A stretch of 64,000 bases of DNA from UBA6623 sp965248235 (GTDB lineage: Bacteria; Acidobacteriota; Terriglobia; Bryobacterales; UBA6623): contig CBDFIU010000001.1 of NCBI GenBank assembly GCA_965248235.1, forward strand, positions 62,001-126,000, in the 5' to 3' direction. The translations under genes were made by a program, and so were the position numbers. The notes beneath the pieces were generated by a model that saw only the letters and a list, made by a program, of their open reading frames with translations, did no database searches and had not been told where the DNA came from. Below, piece by piece: positions 52,009 through 61,226 of the stretch (its first letter is position 1; each line of letters begins with the position of its first letter).

Positions 52009-53643
52009 ATGCAACGATTGACCGCTTGGATTGTACTGTGTTTCGTCGGCTTTCTTTGGGATCCTCGCCCGGCGCGGTCTCAGTTCGGCGGTGACTGGAC
52101 GACAGTCGGGTTCGACGCGCAGCGATCTTCATGGGTTCGCCGGGACGCCAAAATTTCCTCCGAAAGCTTGCAAAAACCGGGGTTTCAACTGGTCTGGAAG
52201 CGCAAGCTCGACAATACCCCCCGCCAATTGAATGCGCTCACGCCGCCGGCGCTATTTGACTTCTACATCGGATACCGCGGATTTCGCTCGCTGGGGTTTC
52301 TCGGCGGCAGCTCCGGCCGCATCTTCGTAATGGATACGGATCTGGCGCGCATGGAATGGGAGAAGAATTTCGCCTCCGGCTCGGCGGAAGTCGAGGGATC
52401 CATTGACTGCCCCGGCGGCATGACGGCCAACGTCACCCGTCCCACAGCCGCCGGACTGCCCTTGGCCGTCGCGCCGCGGGGTTCCGGCCGACAGAGCCCC
52501 GCCGCGAGCGCGGTCGGGGAACCGAAACAAGGCGCGGTGACTCTGAAACGAGTCGTCCGGCGCCCCTCAGGCACTCCGAAACCGAGCTCCAAACCGGCCC
52601 GCCAACGCGCCGCCCCGGACCCGTATCGCGGCCCGACCCAATACATCTATGTCTTGGCGCCCGACGGAATGCTCCACGCGCTATACGTATCCAACGGTGA
52701 AACCGACAAGCCCGCGGTGCGGTTTCTTCCCCCCAACGCTAACGCCCGCGGTCTGATCGTCGTCGACGGCATGGCCTATGCGGTGACGGCGAACGGCTGC
52801 GGCGGCGTGGAAGACGGGTTGTGGGCCGTGGACCTCAAGTCGAAGAAAGTCTCTACTTGGAAGGCCGAGGGCGGTGTCGCCGGTTTCACCGGTGCGGCAT
52901 TCGGCCCGGCCCCGATCGTCTATTTGGCGACGGCCGGGAAGGCGTCTTCTTCGTTGGTCTCGCTCGACGCCAAGACGCTCAAGCCAACCGGCCGCTACAG
53001 CCCCGCCGGCGTGACGTTCACCTCCTCGCCCCTCGTCATTGATTACAAAGACAGCGACCTGCTCGCCGCGACTGCTGACGACGGCCGCATTCACTTGATC
53101 AGCGGATCGAGGCTGGGCCCCAACAGCTACCGCGGCCCCGTCTATTCGGCCTCTGACTTCGTCCCGGGTGCGCTCTCCACTTGGAAAGACGAAAAGGGCG
53201 TCGCCTGGGTGGTGGCTCCGTCGGGCGGGACGGCGGCCGCGGGTACGAACTTTCCGATAACTAACGGCAAGTTGTCCAACGGCGCGATCACGGCCTGGAA
53301 GGTGGTGGACAAAGACGGCGGCCCGGCCCTAGAGCCGGGTTGGGTCTCCCGCGACATGGTGTCGCCGCTGCCCCCGATCATAGTCAACGGCGTTGTCTTC
53401 GCCGCGTCCAGCGGAGAGTACCGGACCCACGACGCCGCCGTCTCCGCCGCCGAACGCATTCGGCGCTCCTCGCCCGCCGTGCTGTACGCACTCGACGGCG
53501 CCACGGGCAAGGTCCTGTGGGAAAGCGGCGACTCGATCGCTTCTTTTTCACATGGGCCCGCTTTATCCGCCGCTGTGGGGTATGTGTATTTGGTCACCCA
53601 CGACGGCACGCTTCATTCATTTGGATTCGAGATGGAGCACTAA
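52009..53643 (+). CDS. Exported PQQ-type beta-propeller protein, paralogue 2
   Basis: 544 residues with AGAGGA before the ATG. Signal peptide TAWIVLCFVGFLWDPRPARS is followed by propeller blades including YIYVLAPDGMLHALYVSNGE and VLYALDGATGKVLWESGDS. It follows paralogue 1 (38965-40533) from end to end, but at the place of that protein's IGPTDTPG loop it has a 55-residue Pro/Arg/Lys-rich insert (SGRQSPAASAVGEPKQ and onward). The start of the next gene lies 44 bases downstream and encodes a c-type cytochrome, which suggests a quinoprotein-cytochrome electron-transfer pair. Confidence 0.75.
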   Translation: MQRLTAWIVLCFVGFLWDPRPARSQFGGDWTTVGFDAQRSSWVRRDAKISSESLQKPGFQLVWKRKLDNTPRQLNALTPPALFDFYIGYRGFRSLGFLGGSSGRIFVMDTDLARMEWEKNFASGSAEVEGSIDCPGGMTANVTRPTAAGLPLAVAPRGSGRQSPAASAVGEPKQGAVTLKRVVRRPSGTPKPSSKPARQRAAPDPYRGPTQYIYVLAPDGMLHALYVSNGETDKPAVRFLPPNANARGLIVVDGMAYAVTANGCGGVEDGLWAVDLKSKKVSTWKAEGGVAGFTGAAFGPAPIVYLATAGKASSSLVSLDAKTLKPTGRYSPAGVTFTSSPLVIDYKDSDLLAATADDGRIHLISGSRLGPNSYRGPVYSASDFVPGALSTWKDEKGVAWVVAPSGGTAAAGTNFPITNGKLSNGAITAWKVVDKDGGPALEPGWVSRDMVSPLPPIIVNGVVFAASSGEYRTHDAAVSAAERIRRSSPAVLYALDGATGKVLWESGDSIASFSHGPALSAAVGYVYLVTHDGTLHSFGFEMEH

Positions 53644-53687
53644 GCGGCCCGTTGTATCGGAACCGCGCCGCCACAAAGAATTACCCA

Positions 53688-54233
53688 ATGACCAGGCCCG
53701 CTAAACGTCACGAAATCTCCCTAGCGCCGGGCCGGTCTTTCTACCGGAACCGCCGGTTGGCCGTCCTGCCTCTCTTGGTGATGTCTCTTGCCGCCGCGGG
53801 CCGCGCGGAGTTGCCCCACGGTCCGGGAAAAGCCGAAACCACGAAACTCTGCATTGGATGCCATGAGATCGACAAGTCGGTTTCGCCGCGCCAGGACAAG
53901 GACGGCTGGAGTACCACCGTCGCCAAGATGGTCGGGTTCGGCATGAAAGGCACCGACGAAGAATACCGCACCGTGCTCGCCTATCTTGCCGAGCATTTCC
54001 CCGCCGATGCTCTGCCCCCGCTCAACGTCAACAACGCCAGGGCGATCCAATTCGAGAGTCGGCTGTCGCTGAAACGCTCCGAAGCCGCCAAGATCATTCG
54101 CTACCGCAAGAAAAACGGCGACTTCCGATCAATCGAAGACCTGAAAAAAGTCCCCGGCATCGACATCGCCAAAATCGAAGCCAAGCAAGACGTCCTGATT
54201 TTCTTGACCGATCAAACCGAACCGCGACCCTGA
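53688..54233 (+). CDS. Cytochrome c / helix-hairpin-helix fusion protein
   Basis: 181 residues. A signal peptide (LAVLPLLVMSLAAAGRA) precedes LCIGCHEIDKS, a CxxCH heme site, with M(92)-like axial ligands possible in MVGFGMKG. Residues about 115-175 (NVNNARAIQFESRLSLKRSEAAKIIRYRKKNGDF, then KKVPGI) form a ComEA-type helix-hairpin-helix pair normally used for DNA binding. The combination in one exported protein is unusual. It lies 44 bases after the PQQ propeller gene and ends at a 109-bp inverted-repeat element. Confidence 0.78.
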   Translation: MTRPAKRHEISLAPGRSFYRNRRLAVLPLLVMSLAAAGRAELPHGPGKAETTKLCIGCHEIDKSVSPRQDKDGWSTTVAKMVGFGMKGTDEEYRTVLAYLAEHFPADALPPLNVNNARAIQFESRLSLKRSEAAKIIRYRKKNGDFRSIEDLKKVPGIDIAKIEAKQDVLIFLTDQTEPRP

Positions 54234-54234
54234 G

Positions 54235-54343
54235 GAGCTGTGAAAAAATCGGAGACTGTGCCGAGCGCCGACCGAATAAGTTCCATTGAATCAGTACCCG
54301 CATTCGGCGCGAAGTGGACTGTACCCGATTTTTTCACAGCCCC
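54235..54343. repeat. 109-bp inverted-repeat element, copy B
   Basis: GAGCTGTGAAAAAATCGG at 54235 pairs with CCCGATTTTTTCACAGCCCC ending at 54343, with few mismatches over about 28 bases. An inner GCGCCGA (54265-54271) pairs with TCGGCGC (54304-54310). Ends match those of the equal-length element at 38468-38576 in the GGGCTGTGA and GACTGT/GACAGT parts while the interiors differ. It begins one base after the stop of the cytochrome gene. Confidence 0.7.
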
Positions 54344-54363
54344 TCAGGGAGTGGTTTTGTGGG

Positions 54364-55434
54364 TTACCGCAGCCACTCGTCCAGTTTCGCCTCGATCAGC
54401 GGAGCGTCGTTGAGGTCGGGGTAGGCCGTCGAAACTCGATCGATTTCCCGTGCCTGTCCCGGCGAAAGGGTTTCCTTCGGATTCAAGCACCCAATGCCTT
54501 CGACCAGCCCCTGTCGGCGCAACATCTCCAGCACCCCCGGTACCGCTCCTCGGAAATTGTTGGCGGCGTCAAAGGCGGCCGCATTGACGTCGGTGACCTG
54601 CACGTTGAGCGTCATCATGCGAGGTGGTACCGGGAGCTTCTGTTGCCCCACGATGCGCCGACACTCCATCCAGTAATCGACGGCCCGCCGCGTCCAAAAC
54701 GCCCAATGGCCCAGCAGGCCGCCCACGATCTGAACCGATGTCGACTTCCTGTCCTGCTCGAAACGGAAATTGGTTAACAAGTCGCCGACAATGTTGTCGT
54801 CGTTGCCGGTGTAGAGCGCGATCCGGGAACCCCGGCCCGACTCGACAAGAGCACGCACGACGTCGAGAGTTTGATAACGATTAAAAGCCGCGATCTTGAT
54901 GGCGATGACGTTCTCAATCTCGACGAACTCGCGCCAAAACGCATAGGGCAACGCGAGTCCGCCCATCGCCGGTTGTAAGTAGAAACCGAAAACCGGGATC
55001 GCCTCCGCAACCGCGCGAACATGCTCGATCAGCTTGCGCGGGGAGAGCTTGTCCAAGCCGCCCAGATTGAGCAGCCCGGCGTGATAGCCCAACTCCGCCG
55101 CCATCGCCGCTTCGCCAACGGCCTGGCGCGTACGCCCGCAAATGCCGGCGACGCGAATCATTCTCGGGCCCGTCTTTGGCCCGTGTTGGTCAAGAGTTTC
55201 CGCCGCCAACTCCAGCACCGGCCGCAACAATCCCACCTTGGGGTCGTGAATCGCAAACTGCGTCGTGTGGACGCCGACCGCCACACCTCCCGCGCCGGCG
55301 GCGATGTAGTAGCGCGTCAAAGCGCGTTGCCGCCTTTCATCGAGTTTCCGTCCTCGGTTCAGGGCCAACGGATGAGCCGGGATCACGGCGCCTTCGCGCA
55401 AATGCTTGAGAATCGGTTTGGGAGGCATGTTCAT
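54364..55434 (-). CDS. Dihydrodipicolinate synthase-family protein
   Basis: 356 residues from ATG 55434. The TIM-barrel DapA/NAL family pattern is visible: ALTRYYIAAGAGGVAVGVHTTQF near the substrate loop, FGFYLQPAMGG (catalytic Tyr) and NVIAIKIAAFNRYQTLDVVRA (Schiff-base Lys). Members cleave or condense pyruvate-type aldol substrates; the GTTGE motif of true DapA is replaced, so a sugar-acid or other aldolase is more likely. It is convergent with the cytochrome gene, separated by the copy-B element. Confidence 0.8.
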   Translation of the reverse strand: MNMPPKPILKHLREGAVIPAHPLALNRGRKLDERRQRALTRYYIAAGAGGVAVGVHTTQFAIHDPKVGLLRPVLELAAETLDQHGPKTGPRMIRVAGICGRTRQAVGEAAMAAELGYHAGLLNLGGLDKLSPRKLIEHVRAVAEAIPVFGFYLQPAMGGLALPYAFWREFVEIENVIAIKIAAFNRYQTLDVVRALVESGRGSRIALYTGNDDNIVGDLLTNFRFEQDRKSTSVQIVGGLLGHWAFWTRRAVDYWMECRRIVGQQKLPVPPRMMTLNVQVTDVNAAAFDAANNFRGAVPGVLEMLRRQGLVEGIGCLNPKETLSPGQAREIDRVSTAYPDLNDAPLIEAKLDEWLR

Positions 55435-55480
55435 CGAGCGGCTCTCGGCGCTCCGTCGGCGCCCGGAGGCCAAATCGGTG

Positions 55481-56278
55481 TCAGTGTCGGCGGTCCAGCT
55501 CTTCGGGGAACAAGGCAAACCCGGAAGGTGGGGGGAGCACCTTGCGGAGCAGGTTGAGCCGCCGACGAATGTTGCGGCTGTTGAGCTGCCGCGGCCCGGC
55601 TTCCAGGTCGATATCGCAACACAACCCGTGCATATAGAGCGTCAGCGTGTCCTGCATCGACTGGCGCGCATAGCCGCGCAACAATTTCGTGTTGCGGGTG
55701 GGGTTGGTCTGACGCCTGACGAGCTCTTCTTTCAATCGCCAACTCTGTTCGTCGATTTCACCGTGAGCCTGGTCGGCGAGCTCTTCGCGCAACAGGTCCC
55801 GGAAACCCTCCACGGCCTCGCCGCCGAGCAGCTCGCAAGCGAGGTTTGCCAACCCACTGTAAAAACTGTAGTGGCAATCGGCGGGATCCTCGTCCATCAC
55901 CGCCAGGAAGAGGAAGGCTTCGTCTTCATAACGCAAAGTCGCCGCGAAGACGCTTCTTCGCTGTGGCGGTCGGGTGAAGGAAACGACCCGCCGCGGAGCG
56001 GTTTTCGCGGCGGTCTTTGGGCCGGCTCCGCCCGCTCCGTTCGATTCGCTTTTCGACACCGGTGTTTCCAAATACGGCACCAAGATGACGCGAATGTCAC
56101 CGTAGAGTTTGCCCAGCTCGGGCGGCGCCGCGGCCACCGGCTCATGTAACAGGCGGCGCAGCACGTCGTCTTCGATAGGCAACGCGCAAAAGTAGCTGAA
56201 CAGGCTGTTCAGTGGAATCGTTTCGCCGCGGCACTGCGCCGCGAACTCTTCCAGGGGAATTTTCGAAGGGGTCGGCAT
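55481..56278 (-). CDS. Conserved protein of unknown function
   Basis: 265 residues from ATG 56278 (MPTPSKIPLEEFAAQCRGE). No family recognised. Soluble, mixed charge; contains a run KSESNGAGGAGPKTAAKTAP (likely linker at about 105-125), a YEDEAFLFLAVMDEDPADCHYSFYSGL segment and a C-terminal helical region with RNTKLLRGYARQSMQDTLTLYMHGLC. It lies 46 bases upstream of the DHDPS-like gene on the same strand and may share its operon. Confidence 0.55.
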   Translation of the reverse strand: MPTPSKIPLEEFAAQCRGETIPLNSLFSYFCALPIEDDVLRRLLHEPVAAAPPELGKLYGDIRVILVPYLETPVSKSESNGAGGAGPKTAAKTAPRRVVSFTRPPQRRSVFAATLRYEDEAFLFLAVMDEDPADCHYSFYSGLANLACELLGGEAVEGFRDLLREELADQAHGEIDEQSWRLKEELVRRQTNPTRNTKLLRGYARQSMQDTLTLYMHGLCCDIDLEAGPRQLNSRNIRRRLNLLRKVLPPPSGFALFPEELDRRH

Positions 56279-56486
56279 CGGCTTTCGACCGGCAACCCAA
56301 ATTCTAGCAGTTCGGTCAAGGGCCCAAGCCTCGTGACAAAGTCCCGGGGAAGCCGGACAAGCAAGCCCGCGGGCCGTCAAGCGTCCTAAGCCTGAACGGA
56401 CCTCGCGCCATTGCCCTTGACGAATTTCGGAACGTGCTACCGTAGCAAGACGAAAGGGTCTTGGAGATCCGTGCCTGGAGGATGTT

Positions 56487-57856
56487 GTGCGAAAGATCGA
56501 TCTGACCGCGAGTTGGGTTGCCGTCTTGGTTGCTTTGCTGTTGCTGCCCGCGGGCGCAAATAGCTTGCACGCCCATCAGACCAAGCGAGCCTCGCTCACG
56601 ATCCGAGCCGATCAATCGGGTCCCGAGATTAGCCGCCACATTTACGGCCATTTCGCCGAGCACTTGGGCCGTTGCATCTATGCCGGCCTGTGGGTCGGCC
56701 CCGATTCGCCGATTCCCAACACCCGCGGCATCCGCAACGACATCATCGAAGCGCTGCGCAAGATCAACATCCCCAATCTGCGCTGGCCCGGCGGCTGTTT
56801 CGCCGACCAATACCATTGGAAAGACGGCGTCGGCCCGACAGACGAGCGTCCGCGAGAGGTTAATATTCACTGGAGCGGCGTGGTCGAGGACAACAGCTTC
56901 GGCACTCACGAATTCCTGGATTTCTGCGAGCTGATCGGGGCCGACGCTTATATCGCCGCCAATGTCGGCAGCGGAACCCCGCAAGAGATGTCCGATTGGG
57001 TCGAATACATGACCTTCGACGGAGACAGCACTCTCGCCCAACAGCGCGAGGCGAACGGCCGCAAGGAGCCGTGGAAAGTACCCTTCCTAGGTATCGGCAA
57101 CGAGAACTGGGGCTGCGGCGGCCGCATGACGCCCGAGTACTATTCCGACCTCTACCGCCGCTTCAGCGTGTACGCGCGAGATTGGTCGGGGAACAAGCTC
57201 ACTCGCGTCGCGGCCGGCCCCGGAGGCACGAGGCTCAACTGGCTCGACGTTCTTTCCAAGCGCGTTCGCCGGGGTGTGCAGGGTATTTCGATGCACTACT
57301 ACACATTGGGCAGCGGTTGGAACGACAAGCTCCCCTCGACCGACTTCGGCGAGCAGGATTGGCACGCGGTTCTTCGCGACGCGCTCAAGATGGGTCCCCT
57401 GCTGGAAGAAGCCGAGGCCATCATGGACCGCAACGACCCCGACGCCCGCGTGGGGCTCTACGTCGACGAATGGGGCACCTGGTATTCGCCCTTTCCCGGC
57501 TCGAATCCCGCCTTTTCTCGTGCAACAAAATACAATACGCGACGCGGTCGTCGCCGCGGCGACCTTGCGTGAAGATGGCGAACATCGCGCAGTTGGTCAA
57601 CGTGCTGCAAGCGCTCATCCTGACCGAAGGCGAAAAGATGATCCTGACGCCCACCTACCATGTCTTCGACATGTACCAGGTGTTTCACGACACCACGTCG
57701 GTGCCGGTCGATCTCATCACCGACAAGTACCGCTTCGGCGCGGGCACACCGTTGCCGGCCGTGCGCGTCTCGGCGTCGCGCGATTCCGAGGGACGCATGC
57801 ACCTGAGCCTGGCCAATCTCGACCCCAATGGACCCTGCGCCGTTACTCAGGAGTAA
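56487..57856 (+). pseudogene. GH51 alpha-L-arabinofuranosidase, frameshifted and truncated
   Basis: The exported enzyme (signal peptide VLVALLLLPAGANSLHA) shows the GH51 pattern: HIYGHFAEHLGRCIY, NLRWPGGCFADQYHWKDG, GIGNENWGCGG (acid/base Glu) and LYVDEWGTW (nucleophile Glu). After GSNPAF a one-base excess in a T-run shifts the frame; QQNTIRDAVVAAATL continues in frame +1, then a deletion moves the reading to the third frame, where VKMANIAQLVNVLQALILTEGEKM and THVFDMY-type sequence run to a stop at 57856. The C-terminal domain is missing. The single T difference could be a sequencing error; the deletion and truncation are not. Confidence 0.75.
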
Positions 57857-58842
57857 TCCTTACTCGACGACCGCGAGTGTGACGCCGTCATGTCCCGGAA
57901 CTCCCGTCGATGTTCGGCCAGATGGTGCGCCAGATTTGTCCGCCATCGCCCGAACGCACGGAGACCGTCGTCCAGCGGGTGGCGCAGCCCGTATGTGCTT
58001 GAGGTGAGTTGGAGGAGATACGAGTCATAGGCAATGGCGACTTCGCGGGCTTGAATCGGATACTCGCTTGTGTATCCAGCAAGATAGGCGCGCCAAGACG
58101 CTTCGATGGTCGCAGGTGGCTTGTCGACGGGAGGAATTGATTGAAAGAACGCGCGCATCAACTCCCAACCGGGGAGGTACCGTTCGCCCATCACGTCGAT
58201 CACTCCGACGGCTCGGTCGGCCTGAAATACGACGTGCGAGCCGCTGAAATCCCCGTGAATGACACCCCGCCGTGCTACCTGTTGACTGTGACCGAGCTCC
58301 TCTCCCAGAGCGCTCAGGATGGCAGTCCGGACGCCGATTTCGTCCACGATCTCCGCGTCGCTGCTCTGCTCAGCGAGGCGGCGAAGCCCCGCTCGCTTCT
58401 CGGCGACGCCTCGCTTCGAGCCTGCGTACTCGAGCGTGGTCGCGCGCGGGTACCCTGCCCCTAGCCGATGCACCCTCCCGCAGAGCGCACCGATGTGACG
58501 GAGCGCATCCAGCGTCGAAACAGTATTCGGTTCAGGCGTGTCGCCATCAATCCAGGGGATGAGTACGGCAGCACGCCCCTCGAATTTGATGACGCTGTCG
58601 CCATCCCTGGAGGGAACGAACTCCTGTGCGGGGTAGCCGGCCCTCACGATAAAGCTCACGAAGTCTGCGGCTCGCTCGATTCTCGTCTGTGTGTATTGAG
58701 GTTGGAACACCTTGAGTAGCCATCGTGTTCCTTGATGGGAGACGATATAGTTGTTGGCCCTTCCCCTCGGCACCGGCTCGATGTTTCCCTGGATGCCGTA
58801 GTGGCGCTGGACACAGTCGGCGAGAGCATCCGAATGCAGCAT
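57847..58842 (-). CDS. Aminoglycoside-phosphotransferase-like kinase
   Basis: 331 residues of the APH/choline-kinase fold: WLLKVFQPQ (ATP-binding Lys), VIHGDFSGSHVVF (Brenner motif, catalytic Asp; the usual Asn is His) and VGVIDVMGERYLPGWELMRAFF (metal-binding Asp). Homoserine-kinase-type and antibiotic-kinase-type members share this fold; the substrate is unknown. The coding sequence looks less GC-rich than its neighbours and its end overlaps the truncated end of the GH51 gene by ten bases, suggesting it was acquired and disrupted that gene. Confidence 0.7.
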   Translation of the reverse strand: MLHSDALADCVQRHYGIQGNIEPVPRGRANNYIVSHQGTRWLLKVFQPQYTQTRIERAADFVSFIVRAGYPAQEFVPSRDGDSVIKFEGRAAVLIPWIDGDTPEPNTVSTLDALRHIGALCGRVHRLGAGYPRATTLEYAGSKRGVAEKRAGLRRLAEQSSDAEIVDEIGVRTAILSALGEELGHSQQVARRGVIHGDFSGSHVVFQADRAVGVIDVMGERYLPGWELMRAFFQSIPPVDKPPATIEASWRAYLAGYTSEYPIQAREVAIAYDSYLLQLTSSTYGLRHPLDDGLRAFGRWRTNLAHHLAEHRREFRDMTASHSRSSSKDYS

Positions 58843-59092
58843 CTTCCTACAGTACCGGAATCACGACGTTCGTCAGGTGGCTGCCGTCCCAGGTCGATCT
58901 GTGATCTGTCGGACCTTCACCGATAGACCCGCCCTTGTCGGCTGCCGTTGATTCATCAAGGAAGGCTGGTTTGTCGAAAGATTTCCCTCGCTGGCCATGT
59001 TCGGAGTACGTTTACCTTACTCGCTGACCAAATTTTCCGATTCTTTCGTGAAGGTACTAACGACCTTTGGTCAGAGCGCGGCGCCACCCCCC
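58843..59092. other. Intergenic region with comparatively low GC
   Basis: 250 bases between the kinase gene and recG (both minus). The stretch 58950-59080 is T-rich relative to the surroundings and carries stop codons in most frames. Nothing recognised. Confidence 0.3.
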
Positions 59093-61210
59093 TCAACCCA
59101 CCTGCACCAGCCCGTACCGCCGCTGCCACTTCCCCTGGATGTAGCGCACCAGCGCCTGCACCTCGTCGGCCTTTTCAGGGTTCTCGATGTAGCCGCCCGC
59201 CTCGCCGCGGGCGTTTTCGAGCAGATCGCGGTCGCGCACCAGATTGGCCACCCGAAACGCGGGCAGGCCTGACTGCTTCGTGCCGAAGAATTCCCCCGGG
59301 CCGCGCAGTCGCAGATCAGTTTCGGCGATGCGGAAGCCGTCTTGGGTCTCGACCATCGTGCGAATACGCTCGGCCGCCGTCTCATTCATTTCGCCCGTGA
59401 GAAGGACGCAATAACTCTTCTCCGCGCCGCGCCCGACCCGCCCCCGCAATTGATGCAGTTGCGCCAGCCCGAATGTCTCGGCGTGTTCGATCAACATCAC
59501 CGTGGCGTTGGGAACATCGACGCCGACCTCGATCACCGTCGTCGCGACCAGAATTTGCACCCGCCCTTGCTTGAAGTCCGCCATCACGGATTCCTTCTCG
59601 GGACTCTTCAGACGACCGTGCAACAAGGCGACTTCAAGGTCGGGAAAGATGGTCTCGGCGAGATGTTCGTAGAGCTTGCTCGCGGCCTTGACGGCCTTGG
59701 TATCCGACTCCTCGATCAAGGGACAAACCACGTAGACTTGACGGCCCTTCTCGACCTGCTTGCGGAGAAATCCGTAGACCTTGTCGGTCACGTCTTCCCC
59801 GGCGTGCCTGGTGACGATAGGACGCCGCCCCGGCGGCAACTCGTCGATGATCGAGACGTCGAGATCGCCGTAGACGGTCAGCGCGAGGGTGCGTGGAATC
59901 GGGGTCGCGGTCATCACCAGCACGTCGGGGTGCTTTCCCTTGGCGAGAAGCCCGAAGCGCTGCATCACGCCGAAGCGATGTTGCTCGTCGACGACAACCA
60001 GCCCTAGGTTGTGGAAAGCGACATCCTTGGAAATCAGCGCGTGCGTGCCGACGATGACGCGGGCCTCGCCCTCGGCGATAAGTTGTTTCCGCTTGGCCTT
60101 CTCTCGCGCGCGGCCCGAACCAGTCAACATCACCACGCTATACCCGGCCGGCTCGAGCAGATTCTTGAAATAGAAATAGTGCTGCGCCGCCAAGATCTCC
60201 GTCGGCGCCATGACGGCGACTTGGTAGCCGTTCTCAAGCGCGATCACGGTGGCTTCGACGGCCACGATCGTCTTGCCGCTGCCAACGTCGCCTTGCAGTA
60301 GACGATTCATTGGAGCCGTCGAGGACATGTCTCGCGCGATTTCGCCGAGCACGCGTTTTTGGGCGGCGGTGGGCTTGAAGGGCAGAATGCTCTTGATCTT
60401 TTCGCGAGCGCTGTCGTTCAAGTCGAACTGAATTCCTTCCTGACGGCGGGCCTTGCGGCGCTTGAGCGCCAGGCCGCATTCCAGGAAGAAGAACTCCTCG
60501 AAAATCAGGCGAGCTTGCGCCGGCGTTCGAAAAGCCTCGAGCAAGCGCAAGTCCGTGTCGGGGGGAGGGAAATGAGCGTCGCGCACGGCGTCCGAGCGGC
60601 CGGGCAGCCCGACACGGCGGCGAACGCTCTCGGGCAGCGGATCGTCCTCCCATTCGACGGCGTCGAGCGCGCGGCGCACAAGTCCGCGAATGACGCGAGT
60701 GTTCAGCCGACCGATCGCCTGGTAAACCGGAACCACGCGGCCGGTATGGAGACGCGCTTCGGCGGGGTCGCGAGTTTCGGGGGCGTCGGGCGCGGTCTCG
60801 ATGATTTCATATTGCGGGTGAAGCATTGAGACTTCGCGCGAGAAATCATTCCACTCGACCTTGCCGTAGAAAGCCACCTGCTGCCCGTTCTCGAATACCG
60901 AACGCAAATACTCGCCGCGAAACCATTTGCAGACCAACGGTTGGCCCGAACCGTCGCGCACGCGAATCTCAACGAGCCGTGCCGAGCTGCGATGGGAACG
61001 AAACATCCGAGGAGCCGAGATCTCCCCGATGACGGTGGCGGTCTCACCGGGGGCGAGATCGGCGATGCGCTTCGTGTTGCCGCGGTCTTCGTAGCGGAAA
61101 GGCAGGTAATAGACCAGGTCTTCGACGGTGAAAACGGCTTTCGATTCGAAGATCTTGGCGCGTTGCGGGCCAACGCCCTTGAGATAGGTGATGGGAGTGT
61201 CGAGTTTCAT
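59093..61210 (-). CDS. recG: ATP-dependent DNA helicase RecG
   Basis: 705 residues from ATG 61210. The N-terminal wedge/OB domain starts MKLDTPITYLKGVGPQRAKI; the motor carries motif I GDVGSGKT, motif II VVDEQHRFG, motif III MTATPIPRTLAL and motif VI QLHQLRGRVGRG, with the TRG-type C-terminal LRGPGEFFGTKQSGLP. It remodels stalled forks and Holliday junctions. The next gene upstream (plsC) overlaps no coding; spacing is 16 bases, so the two are probably co-transcribed. Confidence 0.96.
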   Translation of the reverse strand: MKLDTPITYLKGVGPQRAKIFESKAVFTVEDLVYYLPFRYEDRGNTKRIADLAPGETATVIGEISAPRMFRSHRSSARLVEIRVRDGSGQPLVCKWFRGEYLRSVFENGQQVAFYGKVEWNDFSREVSMLHPQYEIIETAPDAPETRDPAEARLHTGRVVPVYQAIGRLNTRVIRGLVRRALDAVEWEDDPLPESVRRRVGLPGRSDAVRDAHFPPPDTDLRLLEAFRTPAQARLIFEEFFFLECGLALKRRKARRQEGIQFDLNDSAREKIKSILPFKPTAAQKRVLGEIARDMSSTAPMNRLLQGDVGSGKTIVAVEATVIALENGYQVAVMAPTEILAAQHYFYFKNLLEPAGYSVVMLTGSGRAREKAKRKQLIAEGEARVIVGTHALISKDVAFHNLGLVVVDEQHRFGVMQRFGLLAKGKHPDVLVMTATPIPRTLALTVYGDLDVSIIDELPPGRRPIVTRHAGEDVTDKVYGFLRKQVEKGRQVYVVCPLIEESDTKAVKAASKLYEHLAETIFPDLEVALLHGRLKSPEKESVMADFKQGRVQILVATTVIEVGVDVPNATVMLIEHAETFGLAQLHQLRGRVGRGAEKSYCVLLTGEMNETAAERIRTMVETQDGFRIAETDLRLRGPGEFFGTKQSGLPAFRVANLVRDRDLLENARGEAGGYIENPEKADEVQALVRYIQGKWQRRYGLVQVG

Positions 61211-61226
61211 GCACCGGCCGACCTTG

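Noticed and set aside
58960..58985. Near-identity of 19 bases with 40882-40900 (GGNTGGTTTGTCGAAAG-type)
   Set aside because: Suggested a remnant of the small membrane protein gene, but one mismatch in 19 bases is near chance expectation in 64 kb and the flanks do not align well.
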